A stretch of 64,000 nt of DNA from Datura wrightii (lineage: Eukaryota > Streptophyta > Magnoliopsida > Solanales > Solanaceae). Location of the stretch: NCBI GenBank assembly GCA_035772735.1, contig JASDFA010000001.1, positions 77,526,001 through 77,590,000 on the forward strand. The letters are read 5' to 3'. The notes below the pieces were generated by a model that was not told where the DNA came from, did no database searches, and saw only the letters and a program-made list of their open reading frames with translations. Position numbers and translations under genes: made by a program. Below are positions 47,678-58,624 of the stretch, piece by piece (the first letter of the stretch is position 1; the number at the start of each line of letters is the position of its first letter).

Positions 47678-49000
47678 ATGTCAGACACACAGCAGACCGC
47701 GACTGGTCAAGAGCTGGATGAGGCAGCTGGAGAGGTCACCAGTAGGGGGCCCCAAGTTGAGTCAGCCTGATCTGAGGGCGACAGGGGGACACCACCTCAA
47801 TCTCTCCAGCATTCACCAGCCCATTCAGAGCCCGCCAGGGAAACAGATATACTAGTACCACCCCCAGCTATTCCTATGCCATCAGACTAGGAGCTCAGGG
47901 GTGCATTTTATATGTTGGTATAGATGATGGCTGCTCAGCGTCATCCTCAGCCAGTGGTACCAGCTGTTGTTGAGGCTGCTGAGGGGCCCGGTAGTTCGAG
48001 AGTTCATGAGTTCCTGGCCTTGAGTCCCCCGCAATTTACAGGGACAAATCACAGAGAGGACCCTCAAAACTTTATAAACCAGCTGCAGAAAATATTCCGT
48101 GTCGTGCATGCCTCGTCCACAGAATCAGTTGAGCTTGCAGTATTCAGATTGCGAGACGTAGCGGTTTTATGGTACGAAAGTTGGGAGAGATCCCAGGGCA
48201 GAGATGCACCTTCACCTACATGGCCCATCTTTTCGGAGGCTTTCATAGATCATTATTTTCCCCTAAAGGTCTGGCAGGCCAGAGTAGAGCAGTTTTTGCA
48301 TCTTGAGCAGGGCAGGATGAGTGTTAGGGAGTATGCATTGAGATTTGACTCCCTAGCCAGGTATGCACCCTTGTTTGTTGATACCAAGCCAACCAGGGTA
48401 CACCGATTTATCATAGGGCTCACACCAGAATATATAGAATCTTGCATTACAGCCACACTGCGGAAGGATATGGACATTTCACAGATCCATGCCTTTGCTT
48501 AGAATATAGAGGAGCTCAGACAGCGTCAGTATGCTATGGAAAGGTCAGGTCAGGAGCAGCGTCGGAGGGCTAGACCCACAAATTTTCAAATAGATTTTCA
48601 GGGCAGGCCCGGGCCCCATTTTTAGGTAGACCACCTAGGCCTCCATTCCAGCAGCAGCAGGATAGTAGATCAGATCGTCGGAGGCAGTCAGGCCCCGGTG
48701 AAAGTTCACAAGCGCCAGGCTCGCAGCAGCAAAGGGGGCCAAATTAGATAGAGTTAGCGATACCCTGGTGCAGTATTTGTCATAGCCAGCATCTGGGGAG
48801 GTGCAGATATAGTTCCAACGCTTGCTATACTTGCGGGCAGGAAGGACACATGATGAGAGACTGCCCGACTAGACGCACGGGCGGTCAGGGCTAGCAGAGT
48901 AGATCTTCGGCAGGTTCATATGCCCCAGCACCTTCTTCAGGGCGTAGGCCCTAAGCTCCAGCCGGCAGAGGTCGAGGTAGCTCGGGGCATCTAGTTCGGG
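47678..49000 (+). pseudogene. E3 gag with intact zinc knuckle
   Basis: The likely start Met-Ser-Asp is at 47678. The frame is broken by TGA at 47768-47770, TAG at 47888-47890, another TAG near 47921 and TAG near 48500, the last two at positions where CAG is expected or seen in E1. The main open stretch 47924-48502 is the Retrotrans_gag capsid domain, with W-Y-E-S-W-E-R-S and the L-E-Q-G-R-M-S-V-R-E-Y-A-L-R-F block. The CCHC knuckle at 48833-48874 (C-Y-T-C-G-Q-E-G-H-M-M-R-D-C) is complete, unlike E1's. Confidence 0.88.
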
Positions 49001-49049
49001 TAACAGTCAGGATCATACTTACACATTGCCAGGACGATAGGAGTCAGAG

Positions 49050-49480
49050 TCATCTCCAGATGTTGTGACAGGTATATTAGATTTCTGTTCTCACTCAGTT
49101 TATGTTTGATAGATCCGAGCTCCACTTTGTCGTATGTTACTCCGTTAGTAGCCCGAAAGTTTGATATAGTACCAGAATTGCTTCAGCGACCCTTTTCAGT
49201 ATCTACCCCTGTTGGTGACTCTATTATTGCTAGAAGAATTTACCAGGCTGTACAGTAGAGGTTTTGGTCGTCAGACCTCAGCAGATCTAGTAGAATTAGA
49301 AATGATTGATTTTGATGTGATTATGGGCATGGATTGGCTGGCACCATGTTATGCTACTGTAGAATGTTGGACCAGAATTGTCCGATTTCATTTTTTGGGG
49401 AGGAAGTGCGAGAGTTGAGGGGTAATACAGCTACGCCAAAAAGTAAGTTTATATCGTATCTTCGAGTGAAAAAGTTAATA
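49050..49480 (+). pseudogene. E3 aspartic protease, frameshifted
   Basis: This matches the E1 protease. A one-base loss near 49107-49112 shifts the frame just before the catalytic D-P-S-S-T. The second half, F-D-V-I-M-G-M-D-W-L-A-P-C-Y-A, is open at 49212-49418. A stop then precedes the linker to RT, which continues in another frame from 49334. Confidence 0.83.
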
Positions 49481-49489
49481 GCAAAGGGT

Positions 49490-50471
49490 TGTATCTACCA
49501 CATTATCAAGGTTCGGGATGTGCAAGCAGAATCTCCAACTCCCCAGTTTATCCCAGTTGTTAATGAGTTCCCAGATGTGTTTCTGGATGAAGTCCCCGAT
49601 ATTCCCCCAGAGCGGGAAATAGACTTCTCTATAGATTTACTACCAGATACCCATCCGATATCTATCCCTCCATATAGAATGGCACCTACAGAGCTTAGAG
49701 AATTGAAAGAGCAGCTGAAAGATCTGTTAGACAAAGGTTTTATCAGACCCAGTACGTCACCGTGGGGTGTGCCAGTTTTATTTGTAAGAAATAAAGATGG
49801 TTCCCTATGCATGTGCATAGATTATCAACAACTGAATTAAGTTATTGTTAAGAATAAATATCCTTTTCTGAGAATAGATGATTTTTTTGACCAGCTGCAA
49901 GGGGAGAAATACTTTTCTAAAATTGATTTGAGATCCGGGTACCACCAGGTTTGATTCGGGAGAAATATATCCCGAAGACAGCTTTTAGAACCAGGTATGA
50001 CCACTTTGAGTTTCTCGTTATGTCCTTCGGGTTGACTAATGCGCCAGTAGTGTTCATGGACCTCATGAATAGTATCTTTAGGCCATATTTGGATCTGTTT
50101 GTAATAGTGTTCATTGATGATATTTTGGTCTACTCCCGCTTAGAAACAGAACATAAAGGTCATTTGGGAACAGTACTACAGATCCTCAGAGACCGCCAGT
50201 TGTATGCGAATTTTTCTAAATGTGAGTTCTGGTTAAATTTTGTAGCTTTCTTGGGCCACATTGTATTAGAAGCTCATATTCAGTCGACTCGTAGAAAATT
50301 GAGGTAGTGAAAACATAGCCTAGGCCTACGACTCCAACAGAGGTTCATAGTTTCTCGGGGTTAGCCGGATATTACAGAAGGTTCGTGGAAGGGTTTTCTA
50401 CTCTGTTAGCACCGTTGACTAAATTTACCCAAAAAATAGCTAAGTTTCAGAGGACCGAAGCTTGCGAGTAG
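49490..50471 (+). pseudogene. E3 reverse transcriptase
   Basis: The open stretch to 49840 includes P-D-V-F-L-D-E-V-P-D-I-P-P-E-R, the L-L-D-K-G-F-I-R-P-S-T-S-P-W-G block and C-I-D-Y-Q-Q-L-N, then a TAA at 49838-49840. A one-base loss near 49952 shifts the frame. The stretch 49951-50307 has M-S-F-G-L-T-N-A-P and the active-site F-I-D-D-I-L-V-Y-S. More indels follow near 50290. The last codon before RNase H is TAG (50469-50471), exactly as in E1. Confidence 0.9.
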
Positions 50472-50990
50472 AGTTTTCAGGAATTGGAAAACAGATTGAC
50501 CTCAACACCAGTATTAGCTTTGCCAGAAGGTTCAGAGGGTTATGCAGTGTATTGTGATGCGTTAGGTGTGGGGTTAGGATGTGTTTTGATGCAACATGGT
50601 AAGGTAATTGCTTATGCTTCGAGGCAGTTGAGAAAACATGAAAAGAACTATCCCACTCATGATCTAGAGTTGGCTGCAATGGTTCACGCCTTAAAGATAT
50701 GGAGGCATTACTTATATGAGGTGCATGTGGATATTTTTACTGACCATAAAAGTCTTCAGTACAGTTTCACATAGAAAGAGCTGAATTTGCGACAACGCCG
50801 TTGATTGAAATTGTTGAAAGATTATGATGTGAACATCTTATATCACCCAGGGAAAGCTAATATTTTGGCAGATGCTCTTAACCATCAATCTATGGGCAGT
50901 TTCGCATACCTAAGGCTGGAACAACGGGAAGTGGCTCAAGAATTACATCGGCTAGCTAGTTTAGCAGTTCAGATAGTTGATATAGGGGAT
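50472..50990 (+). pseudogene. E3 RNase H
   Basis: The open frame 50484-50774 covers Y-C-D-A-L-G-V-G-L-G, D-L-E-L-A-A and F-T-D-H-K-S, retaining three acidic residues. A TAG at 50772-50774 replaces the CAG seen in E1, and a TGA follows near 50803. The last acidic residue is in L-A-D-A-L near 50866. It is otherwise very similar to E1. Confidence 0.88.
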
Positions 50991-52235
50991 AATGGAGCCA
51001 TAATTCAGAATAGAACAATGTCATCCCTGGTAGTAGAGGTAAAGGAACGACAATATGAAGATTCCTATTTAGCACAGCTCAGAGATAGATTTCAGCAGGG
51101 TGCAATATTAGTTTTTGAAGTAGCCAGGGATGGAGTCTTGAGGTACAGAGGTCGCCTCTGCGTCCCGGATGTAGCAGGACTCCGCCGTCAGATTATGGCA
51201 GAAGTACATTATTCTCGCTATTCCCTTCACCCAGGTTCAACGAAGATGTACCATGACATAAAAGAGATATATTGGTGGCCTGGAATAAAGAAGAGTGTCG
51301 CTGAATTTGTAGCGCAGTGTCCTAATTGTCAACAGGTAAAAGCGGAACATCAGAAACTCAGCGGCCTAACTCAGGAGATAGCTATACCTATGTGGAAGTG
51401 GGAGTCAGTTAATATGGACTTCGTGATAGGACTACCCAATACAAGGCGTAAATTTGATTCCATCTGGGTGATTATTGACAGATTAACGAAATCAGCTCAT
51501 TTTCTGCCAGTCAGGACCACTCTTTCAGTCGAGGACTAGGCCAAGTTATACATTAGAGAGATAGTCAGATTATATGGTGTCCTAGTGTCTATTATTTCTC
51601 TTAGAGGAGCACAATTTATAGCTAGATTCTGGCAGTCATTTCAAAAAGTTTTAGGAACACAAGTGAATTTGAGCATGACATTTCATCCTCAAACAGACGT
51701 GCAGGTAGAAAGTACAATTCAGACACTCGAGGATATGCTACGGGCATGCATGCTAGACTTTGGGGGCAGCTGGGATGAACATTTACCCCTTATTGAGTTT
51801 GCTTATAGTAATAGTTATCATTCGGCAATTTAGATGGCACTATACGAGGCTTTATATGGGCGAAAGTGTAGGTCCCCAGTTGGTTGGTTCGAGGTAGGAG
51901 AATCATATTTAATTGGACCATATATGATCCACCAATCAGAGGAGAAAGTTAAGCTTATCAGAGAACATTTGTTGACAGCTCAGAATCGTCAGAAATCTTA
52001 TACCGATGTGCGGCATAGAAACCTAGAATTCAGTGTAGATGACTAGTTGTTTATGAAAGTCTCACCTATGAAGGGCGTAATGAGGTTTGGTAGTAAGGGA
52101 AAGCTTAGCCCGAGGTTTATCAGGCCGTATCGAGTGCTCCGGAGAATAGGACAGGTGGCATACGAGTTAGATTTGCCTTCGGAGTTGGAGTTTGTTCACC
52201 GGTCTTCTATGTATCAATGTTACGGAAGTGTATGG
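50991..52235 (+). pseudogene. E3 integrase, second catalytic Asp changed to Leu
   Basis: The HHCC region (H-Y-S-R-Y-S-L-H, then C-P-N-C) is intact near 51207-51330. The first catalytic Asp is at 51417-51419. The second should be at 51600-51602 but reads CTT (Leu), while E1 keeps GAT there. The Glu at 51708-51710 is present, with correct 35-residue spacing. Stops occur at 51537-51539 (Tyr in E1), 51831-51833 (Gln in E1) and 52044-52046. The open stretches 50805-51539, 51585-51833 and 51834-52046 are pieces of this one gene. Confidence 0.9.
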
Positions 52236-52456
52236 GAGATCTATCCCGTGTTGTGCCAATTGAGGATGTATAGGTTACTGAGGAATTAGCCTACGAAGAG
52301 GTCTCTATAGCCATATTAGATTGGCAAGTTCGCAGGTTGAGAACCAAAGATGTTGCCTCCGTTAAGGTATTGTGGAGAAATAGAAATAAAGAAGAAATGA
52401 CCTGGGAAGCTGAGGACGACATGAGATCTAAATATCCTTAGTTGTTCCAAGATTAG
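52236..52456 (+). pseudogene. E3 chromodomain and pol C-terminus
   Basis: The end of pol shows A-I-L-D-W-Q-V-R-R-L-R-T-K-D-V-A-S-V-K-V-L-W-R-N-R and T-W-E-A-E-D-D-M-R, with the final Trp retained. The first strand is damaged by a frame change near 52200-52240. A TAG at 52439-52441 stands where E1 has CAA. The natural stop is TAG at 52454-52456. Confidence 0.85.
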
Positions 52457-52698
52457 TTCCGATTATGCAGTTAAGGTAGAGCCGTTGATTCAGCTATTGT
52501 TTTTTATTTATATTATTGATACTTTTTAGTTGACTGCCATTCTGTTGTGCAAGAGAGTGCTATAGTGTCATGTGATATACCTATATTGGGCTTTTCTGCA
52601 TTTCAGGATTTTCCAGTTAGTTCATGTTACAGGGGGGACTCTGCCGAAATTTTTCCAGAAAATAGTTGAAAGAGTTAAGCCCTTATGAGTTGAAATAG

Positions 52699-52734
52699 AC
52701 ATTCGAGGATGAATGTTCCTGGGGGAGGGGAGGA
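52699..52734 (+). promoter_or_regulatory. E3 pre-PPT inverted repeat and polypurine tract
   Basis: The inverted repeat 52699-52705/52710-52716 has one mismatch at 52710. It is followed by GGGGGAGGGGAGGA at 52721-52734, directly before the LTR. Confidence 0.8.
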
Positions 52735-54970
52735 TGTTACACCTCGTATTTAGTAACTTACAAACGTACGCGTGGAGTGGTGTTAAATAAAGGAGGTACG
52801 ACGCATATAGGAAACCCCGAAGGTCAGGTTGAACGAGGTCAGCCTGCAAGGGCCAGCACGATGGGCCAGCCCTGCCAGTACCTTGAGAGGCGCGACACAC
52901 CAGGGAGACTCCGCAATAGGAGGCGCGCGCGCGGCCCTAGGTTGCCGCATTGAGTGGCGCGAGGTGTCCCCTTGACACCGCACCTAAATGTATATAAGGG
53001 TCCTTAAGTTCATTTGTGATCATTTTCCAACATAGTCACGACCAGAGAGAGTGTGAGACGAGAGAATTCAACGTGTTTCGTCCGATTATGCTACCAAACA
53101 CCATCCAAACTCCGATTAACTTCAGGTATTGAATTATAAGCCTGCGGGAAACATTACTATAGATTTAGTTTCACAAAAAATGCCTGGAGAATCGGAACTC
53201 CGCCAAGTAGAAGTCGTCAGAATTGCTTCAAACTGATTTCTATATGATCACAGGCTTTGAGTAAGCATTTCTCCCTTTTGAACTCTCGGAAAATTATATG
53301 TTTTCGATCGTATTTCATCAAGTTAAGGTGTAGTTGATATTATTATGAAAAGTTATCATTTTCTTTGAATTGAGTACTGAAACTAGTCTCGTTCTCCCAG
53401 TAATACGATTACAGTTGCGAAGGGATGTTAAATTCAGGTTGAAACTCGCCGGTCAAACAGGAAGTCGGCACTTAAGGTATGTAAGGCTATCCTTTTGGCA
53501 AGTTATGTTCGTCGTAAAGTTGATATGACTCATATATCTACAGTACTTCTGAGTAAACCTATTGGGGTCAGCTGTTGTAAACTGAATTGAGCCTATAGCG
53601 ATGAAATAATAATTCTTGTCCGAGTTAGCCTAGCTAGAATGATCTTCCCCCAAAGTTGATTAGTTAGCTGGTATTCCATTTATTGAGGCTCTAAGGACCG
53701 CATTGAATTCCATTTACTGAGGTTGTAAGGGTCATATTGAATTCCATTTACTGAGGATGTATGGGCCGTATTGAATTCCATTTACTAAGGCTTTAAGGGC
53801 CTTATTGAATTCCATTTACTGAGGCTGTAAGGGCCGTATTGTATTCCATTTGCTGAGGCTGTAAGGGCCGTATTGAATTCCATTTACTAAGGCTGTAAGG
53901 GCCGTATTGAATTCCATTTACTGAGGCTGTAAGGGTCGTATTGAGTTCCATTTACTGAGGTTGTAAGGGCTGTATTGAGTTCCATTTACTGAGGATGTAA
54001 GGGCCGTACTGAGTTTCATTTACTGAGGCCGTGAGGGCCATAATGAGTTCCATCAGATTGAGGCCACGAGGGCCACCCCGAGGTACAGTTTATGCAAGAG
54101 TCCTTGGTGGTCAGGTAAGTGAAAGGGATGTTTTTTGTACTTACCGGGGCTTTTGGGGGCCCAGGTAGGTTTTTTTGTGTTGTTTGTACCTTCCAGGCTT
54201 ATGGGATCTTGGTTAGGTTCTTGTTTGCATATATAGACTTGTTGTTTAGATAATTCAGATGGTAGTGTTGCAGGTTAAATCCTTACTCTCTCTTTTAAAT
54301 CATTACAGATTTACCAGCTTTCACTCAGTTATTATCTTTCTGCCTTACATATTTGGTACATATTGTACTGACGCCACCTAGGCGCTGCATTACTTGCCTG
54401 CGAATGCAAATAAATGCATTTCGGGACGATCCTAGCCTTCAACTGAGGTCAACAGATTATTCAGCTCTTTCCCTCCAGAGTTGAAAGTTAGATGAGGCTT
54501 ACTTTTGATGTACAATTTTGGGTAGGTCGGGGCCCTGTCCCGGCCATTATATCACTCCTAGAGGCTTGCAGATTATTGTATATTCCCTATGGTTAGTTTG
54601 CTGGTGGCCGTGTGGGGCCCGTGTGTGCTTTATTTCCTGTGATGGATGTGTGGGGCCTTTTTTAGCTGTTAGATAGTGTCCTTGTCGGCCATAGCATAGT
54701 TTAGCGCCTGATTTACGCTTCAGTTATAACTAGACAACATGATGGTCTTGTGGGCCCGCATAGGATCCCTGTTATTGTGTTGTCCTAGTTAGCTGTCTTC
54801 TTTTACAGGTGGCCTTGTCGGCCAGGGGCTGTATTTATAGTCGAGATATAGCTCGCTGGTTTCTTGAATTGAGTGTCAATGTGCACCAGTAGTGCACCAG
54901 TTCAGTTAGACTATTTCAGACCTAGTGTGGCACTAGGTGCCAGTCATGCCTCCCAAGGTGGGGCATGATA
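52735..54970 (+). repeat. E3 3' LTR
   Basis: Starts TGTTACACCTCG and ends GGGGCATGATA. Length is 2236 bp. TATA box at 52991-52998. It aligns end to end with 45252-47477. Confidence 0.93.
53675..54075 (+). repeat. E3 3' LTR 34-bp tandem array
   Basis: About eleven copies plus one diverged end copy, one more than in the 5' LTR by my count. Confidence 0.9.
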
Positions 54971-54975
54971 AAAAA

Positions 54976-56217
54976 AATAGAAAAATTACATAACATAGCA
55001 CAATTATGAAACTATTTACGTATAATAGCCACAGTTTTAAAAAATTAAATATTATGGCTTTATTTCATTTAATGTGTCATTTTTTCTTTTTTACTTTGTA
55101 TTTATTTATTTTTACTGTGCCCATATTTAGTGCCTAAAAATCCTTCAATAATTGTCCAATTCCCCCTTCCATCTTCTCTCTCCCTCATTCTTCATCATCA
55201 ATCTGATTTCTCCTCCTATTAAACCCACGATTCTCGCTATTCTCTCTTTTTTATCTCTAGAATCCATTCAAATCAGGTAATTTCCATTCATGATTTTTAT
55301 TTATTTTTCAATTTAAAATATGTATTTTTTATATTGTAGATAAAATTCTTTAATCGTGTAAATCATTATTTCTTTTGTAATCAAATCTTTATGATATTTT
55401 GGAATCTCAAATAGATTTTAGAAAATCCCGTTAATTGGGGTAAGTTATTTTTTGATTTTGAAAATCATGTTCGTGTATGTTTATAGTTTATGTATTATAT
55501 GTATTTGATACATTCAAATACATAATCCTTTATGTCATTTTCAGAATTTTACATATGAAGATACATATAAATACAAATATATATTTTTGGTTTGAATGAT
55601 TATGTGTTCACCAGTAGACAACATTTATTTTAGTACTTGTATATATGTTTTGTTGAATAGTTATGTATTTATTAGTAGAAACTATTTATTTTAACAAAAA
55701 TATATTTTAGTACTTTTCGATACATTCAAATACATAATCTTTTATGTAATTTTTTAAAATTTTACATATACAGATATTTATAAATACATGTATAAGTATT
55801 TTGTCTGTATTTTCTGATATAAACTATTCATTTATTATTTCTTTATCTGATTTACCATTATGTAACAGGAAATAAAATATTTTCGTAACTTTTTTCTATT
55901 TTTGTTTTATAAGTTGTTATGGTAAATAAAATTCTATCCGTTATTAGAATAGTTTTATTTAAGGAATGCAATAATTACAGTTGAGTAAAAAAGGTAACTG
56001 ATTATTTGTGTGAAACATAATCCCTAAAATCACTCATCTAATCAGATTTTGTATTTGTATTTTGATATGTTTTACCAATGGTAAATACAACACATGACAC
56101 ATAAAATATTATCATTTTATGTAAATAAGTAAATGTTGCTACTTAAACCGATTATTTTCCAAACTATTGCCATTTTTGAAATTTTCTCATAAAAAATAAT
56201 CCAGAAATTGGAAAGGT
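54976..56217. other. AT-rich region, no gene; UTR-like tract inside
   Basis: No open frame of significance. A pyrimidine-rich stretch at 55160-55260 (repeated TTCTCTCTCC / TTCATCATC) looks like a plant 5' untranslated region, ending in an AATCAGGTAATT splice-donor-like sequence near 55273. The ends (54985-55040 and 56155-56205) carry loosely similar inverted phrases (GAAAAATTACA-type, and TGAAATTTTCTC on the right). These may be termini of a Mutator-like element, but this is weak. Confidence 0.4.
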
Positions 56218-57828
56218 TGATCTTGGACGTATTTACATGCTCAAGTGCTATGTTATATTCATATTTTATTCTCATTTGTAGATTTGTTTAATCATATTCT
56301 CATGTATTTTGATTATAAATGCTTGCATGAACTAACAAATATGATTAGCCCATTTATGTGGGTGAAAAATGCTAAGGATGGAGCCTAATACGATGATGCA
56401 TGAGTAAGAAGGAAGCTTGGGATAAATTTCAAGGAAGATGCATGAAGATAGCAAGAGAAGTGGGCTGCCGCACAAGGCAACGTGCCACGTCGGGCCACTG
56501 GCACGCCAGCCAGCATATCACGCTAGGTAGCAGCAGGCATAGCCTGGCCGTCCAGTGTGACTGCACGTTGATAGTGTGTCACGCTAGGCCCTTTTCGCGT
56601 CCAGTGCCGACCACACTAGGCCATGCCTGCGGCCAGCGCCAAGTGATCCAATAAGCATGCATGTTAGTGTCATTCCACAACACAAAATTGGGGCGATTAG
56701 CATCGTGTCACACTAATACAAGACATGCCAGCACCTTATCCAGTGGTGAGGCGCTATGGCTTCGTGTCACGCCATTGCCTTATCGCGATGGGCAGTGTGG
56801 CACAGAGGCAAATTTCACATGGCAAAAATTCAAAAATTATAAATAGCACACTTGGGTTTGTTTTAGAGGATATCACGTTATAATTTGGGAAAAATGCAGA
56901 GGAGCGAGAGAGAACGAAAAAGACTCTACTTAGGGTTCTGTTTTCTTTCCTTTTTCCCCTCTTGTTCTACGTGAATTATAAGTATATCATGAATTCTTGT
57001 AAGAGCATGAGTGGCTAAAATCCTTCTTGTAGGGTTGAGGTCACATGACATGAAAGTATTAGTTCAAATTCTTATTTGGTTCAAGTTCTTCATTGATGTT
57101 GGTTCTTGTATTCTTGTTTTTATCATTTTAATGCTTGATCACCATTGAAATTCATGTGTTAGTCTTAGGAAAATGTGAAAGAGCAAATCCTAGGATAGAA
57201 CTATGAATGCAAGAAGTAAGTTCAAGTCTTCAAGACTTGATTCACGGTTAGGATAAAAATATATCTAATTCACCTCTCTTGGTTATTAAAGGGGAAGATA
57301 GTAAGAAACTTGGATTTGAATTGTCACATCACCACTCTTATATGTAGTTGTGAAGTCAAGTCTAGGTTAAATGGTTAGAGGTTCAAAATTCGATAACTAA
57401 GGGTATTAACCCCGTAAACCACTCCACTACATTAATGCAAAAGAGTTAGGTTGTCACATCCCCACTCAACGATGTAGTTGTAAGGCTAATTCAAATATAT
57501 GTTTAGAGGTTCGAAAGACCTTGAACATGACATTTATCTTGTGAGACAACAAATGAAGATAAATATTTGAATTAACATAAATGTTAGCTATACGTGATTG
57601 TTTGGTCTTAACCTTGGATGCTTCTCATTATTATTTTCCACTTAAATTATCATCACTCTTAGATTTTAGTTACAAACAAAATATTGAAATCTTGGAAACT
57701 TGTATTTTTGAATTTTGAAGTAATACTTGAACTTGATAATTCACTAAAAGTCTAGTCCCTGTAGATTTGACATCTGACTTACAAGATCCATCGTATTACT
57801 TGTACGATTGCATGCGCCGGAGGCATAG
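56218..57828 (+). repeat. LTR-A: gypsy LTR related to E4, right end missing
   Basis: Starts TGATCTTGGACG, parallel to the TGATCTTGGGC start at 58625. It shares with LTR-B a GC-rich block containing repeated GTGCCACG / CACGCCAG phrases, the CACATCCCC(A/G)CTCAA segment, and CCCTGTAGATTTGACATC near the end. It stops at 57828, where an unrelated LTR begins. Open frames at 56400-56846 fall in the GC-rich part and are not genes. Confidence 0.7.
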
Positions 57829-58624
57829 TGTAATACTCTAAAAGTTTCCAAGATCAGACCCCAGGATTAGAATGAGATTCAGTAGGAACCAACAAGAAGT
57901 GCAAAAGTTTGCCTCATAATGAGTCATAGAACGATCTGTTAGAAGTTACCATGAGTCGTGGTAGGCAATCAGTAGAAATCTTGACCTAAGGATGACTTAA
58001 GGAATGATTCGTTGTGGGGAACAATGACCCGTTAAGTTCCACGTCGTGAGATAGTAGTCCAGTTTTCCCAGAACCCATGAGTCAAGTAACGACTCGTTAA
58101 ATCAAGTAACGGATTGTCCTAATGAGTCATTAAGTGAAGTTCAGAAAGGTTCAAGATTTGATTCAGTGGAAACAGAAGGGTTCTAGGACCCGTTGGAATG
58201 AGTAACGACTTGTGGCATTGACCCGTTGTGTGAATTCTAGAATCCTTATATGAGGATAGAGGTGATGAAGGGTGAAAGTAAAAAGTCGTTGTGACGGGTA
58301 ATGATTCATCCTGTCTAGTCGTGATTTGAAGATATGAGATTCGGAGAAAGGTGGAGGGTTGCAACGACTGATGCAACGAGTCATGGTAGCAAAGGAGTTG
58401 TATGCGTCGTGGTACCTTGTAGTGTGATTTTTTCTGCAAAATTAGTAAGGGCATTTTTGTAATTCTTAAGTCCTAAACTATGTCGTTTTAAGCTTTGAAG
58501 GAAGTATATTAAAGGAGTTTAACCTATTCTAATTCATTCAACTCCCATGCATGCAAGTTTAGAAGTTCCTCTTTGCAAATCAAGCTTGAATCCATCAAAT
58601 TCTTCTCCTAATCTCTTGGGATTT
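57829..58624 (+). repeat. LTR-C: fragment of another LTR wedged between LTR-A and E4
   Basis: Begins TGTAATACTCTAAAAG, a start typical of plant gypsy LTRs. It is dense in GAGTCGT, GACTCGTT, GAGTCAT and ACCCGTT motifs. It has no matching right end before E4's LTR begins at 58625. The likeliest reading is that E4 inserted into this LTR. Antisense open frames at 58119-58454 are incidental. Confidence 0.5.

Larger units (their letters stand above)
45252..54970 (+). mobile_element. E3: complete Tekay/Del-like chromovirus
   Basis: Both LTRs, primer site, gag, protease, RT, RNase H, integrase, chromodomain, polypurine tract and an AAAAA flank on each side (45247-45251 and 54971-54975) are present. 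The duplication is low-complexity and so only weak support. The total length of 9.7 kb is normal for the lineage. Coding parts are broken by stops and frameshifts, and integrase lacks one catalytic Asp. The LTRs have diverged visibly, including an indel of about 30 bp near 45385 versus 52868, so the copy is not recent. Confidence 0.95.

Noticed and set aside
56400..56846. Two open frames with Cys/His-rich peptides
   Set aside because: They fall in the GC-rich promoter block of LTR-A. The block contains repeated GTGCCACG phrases and the frames are not kept in LTR-B.
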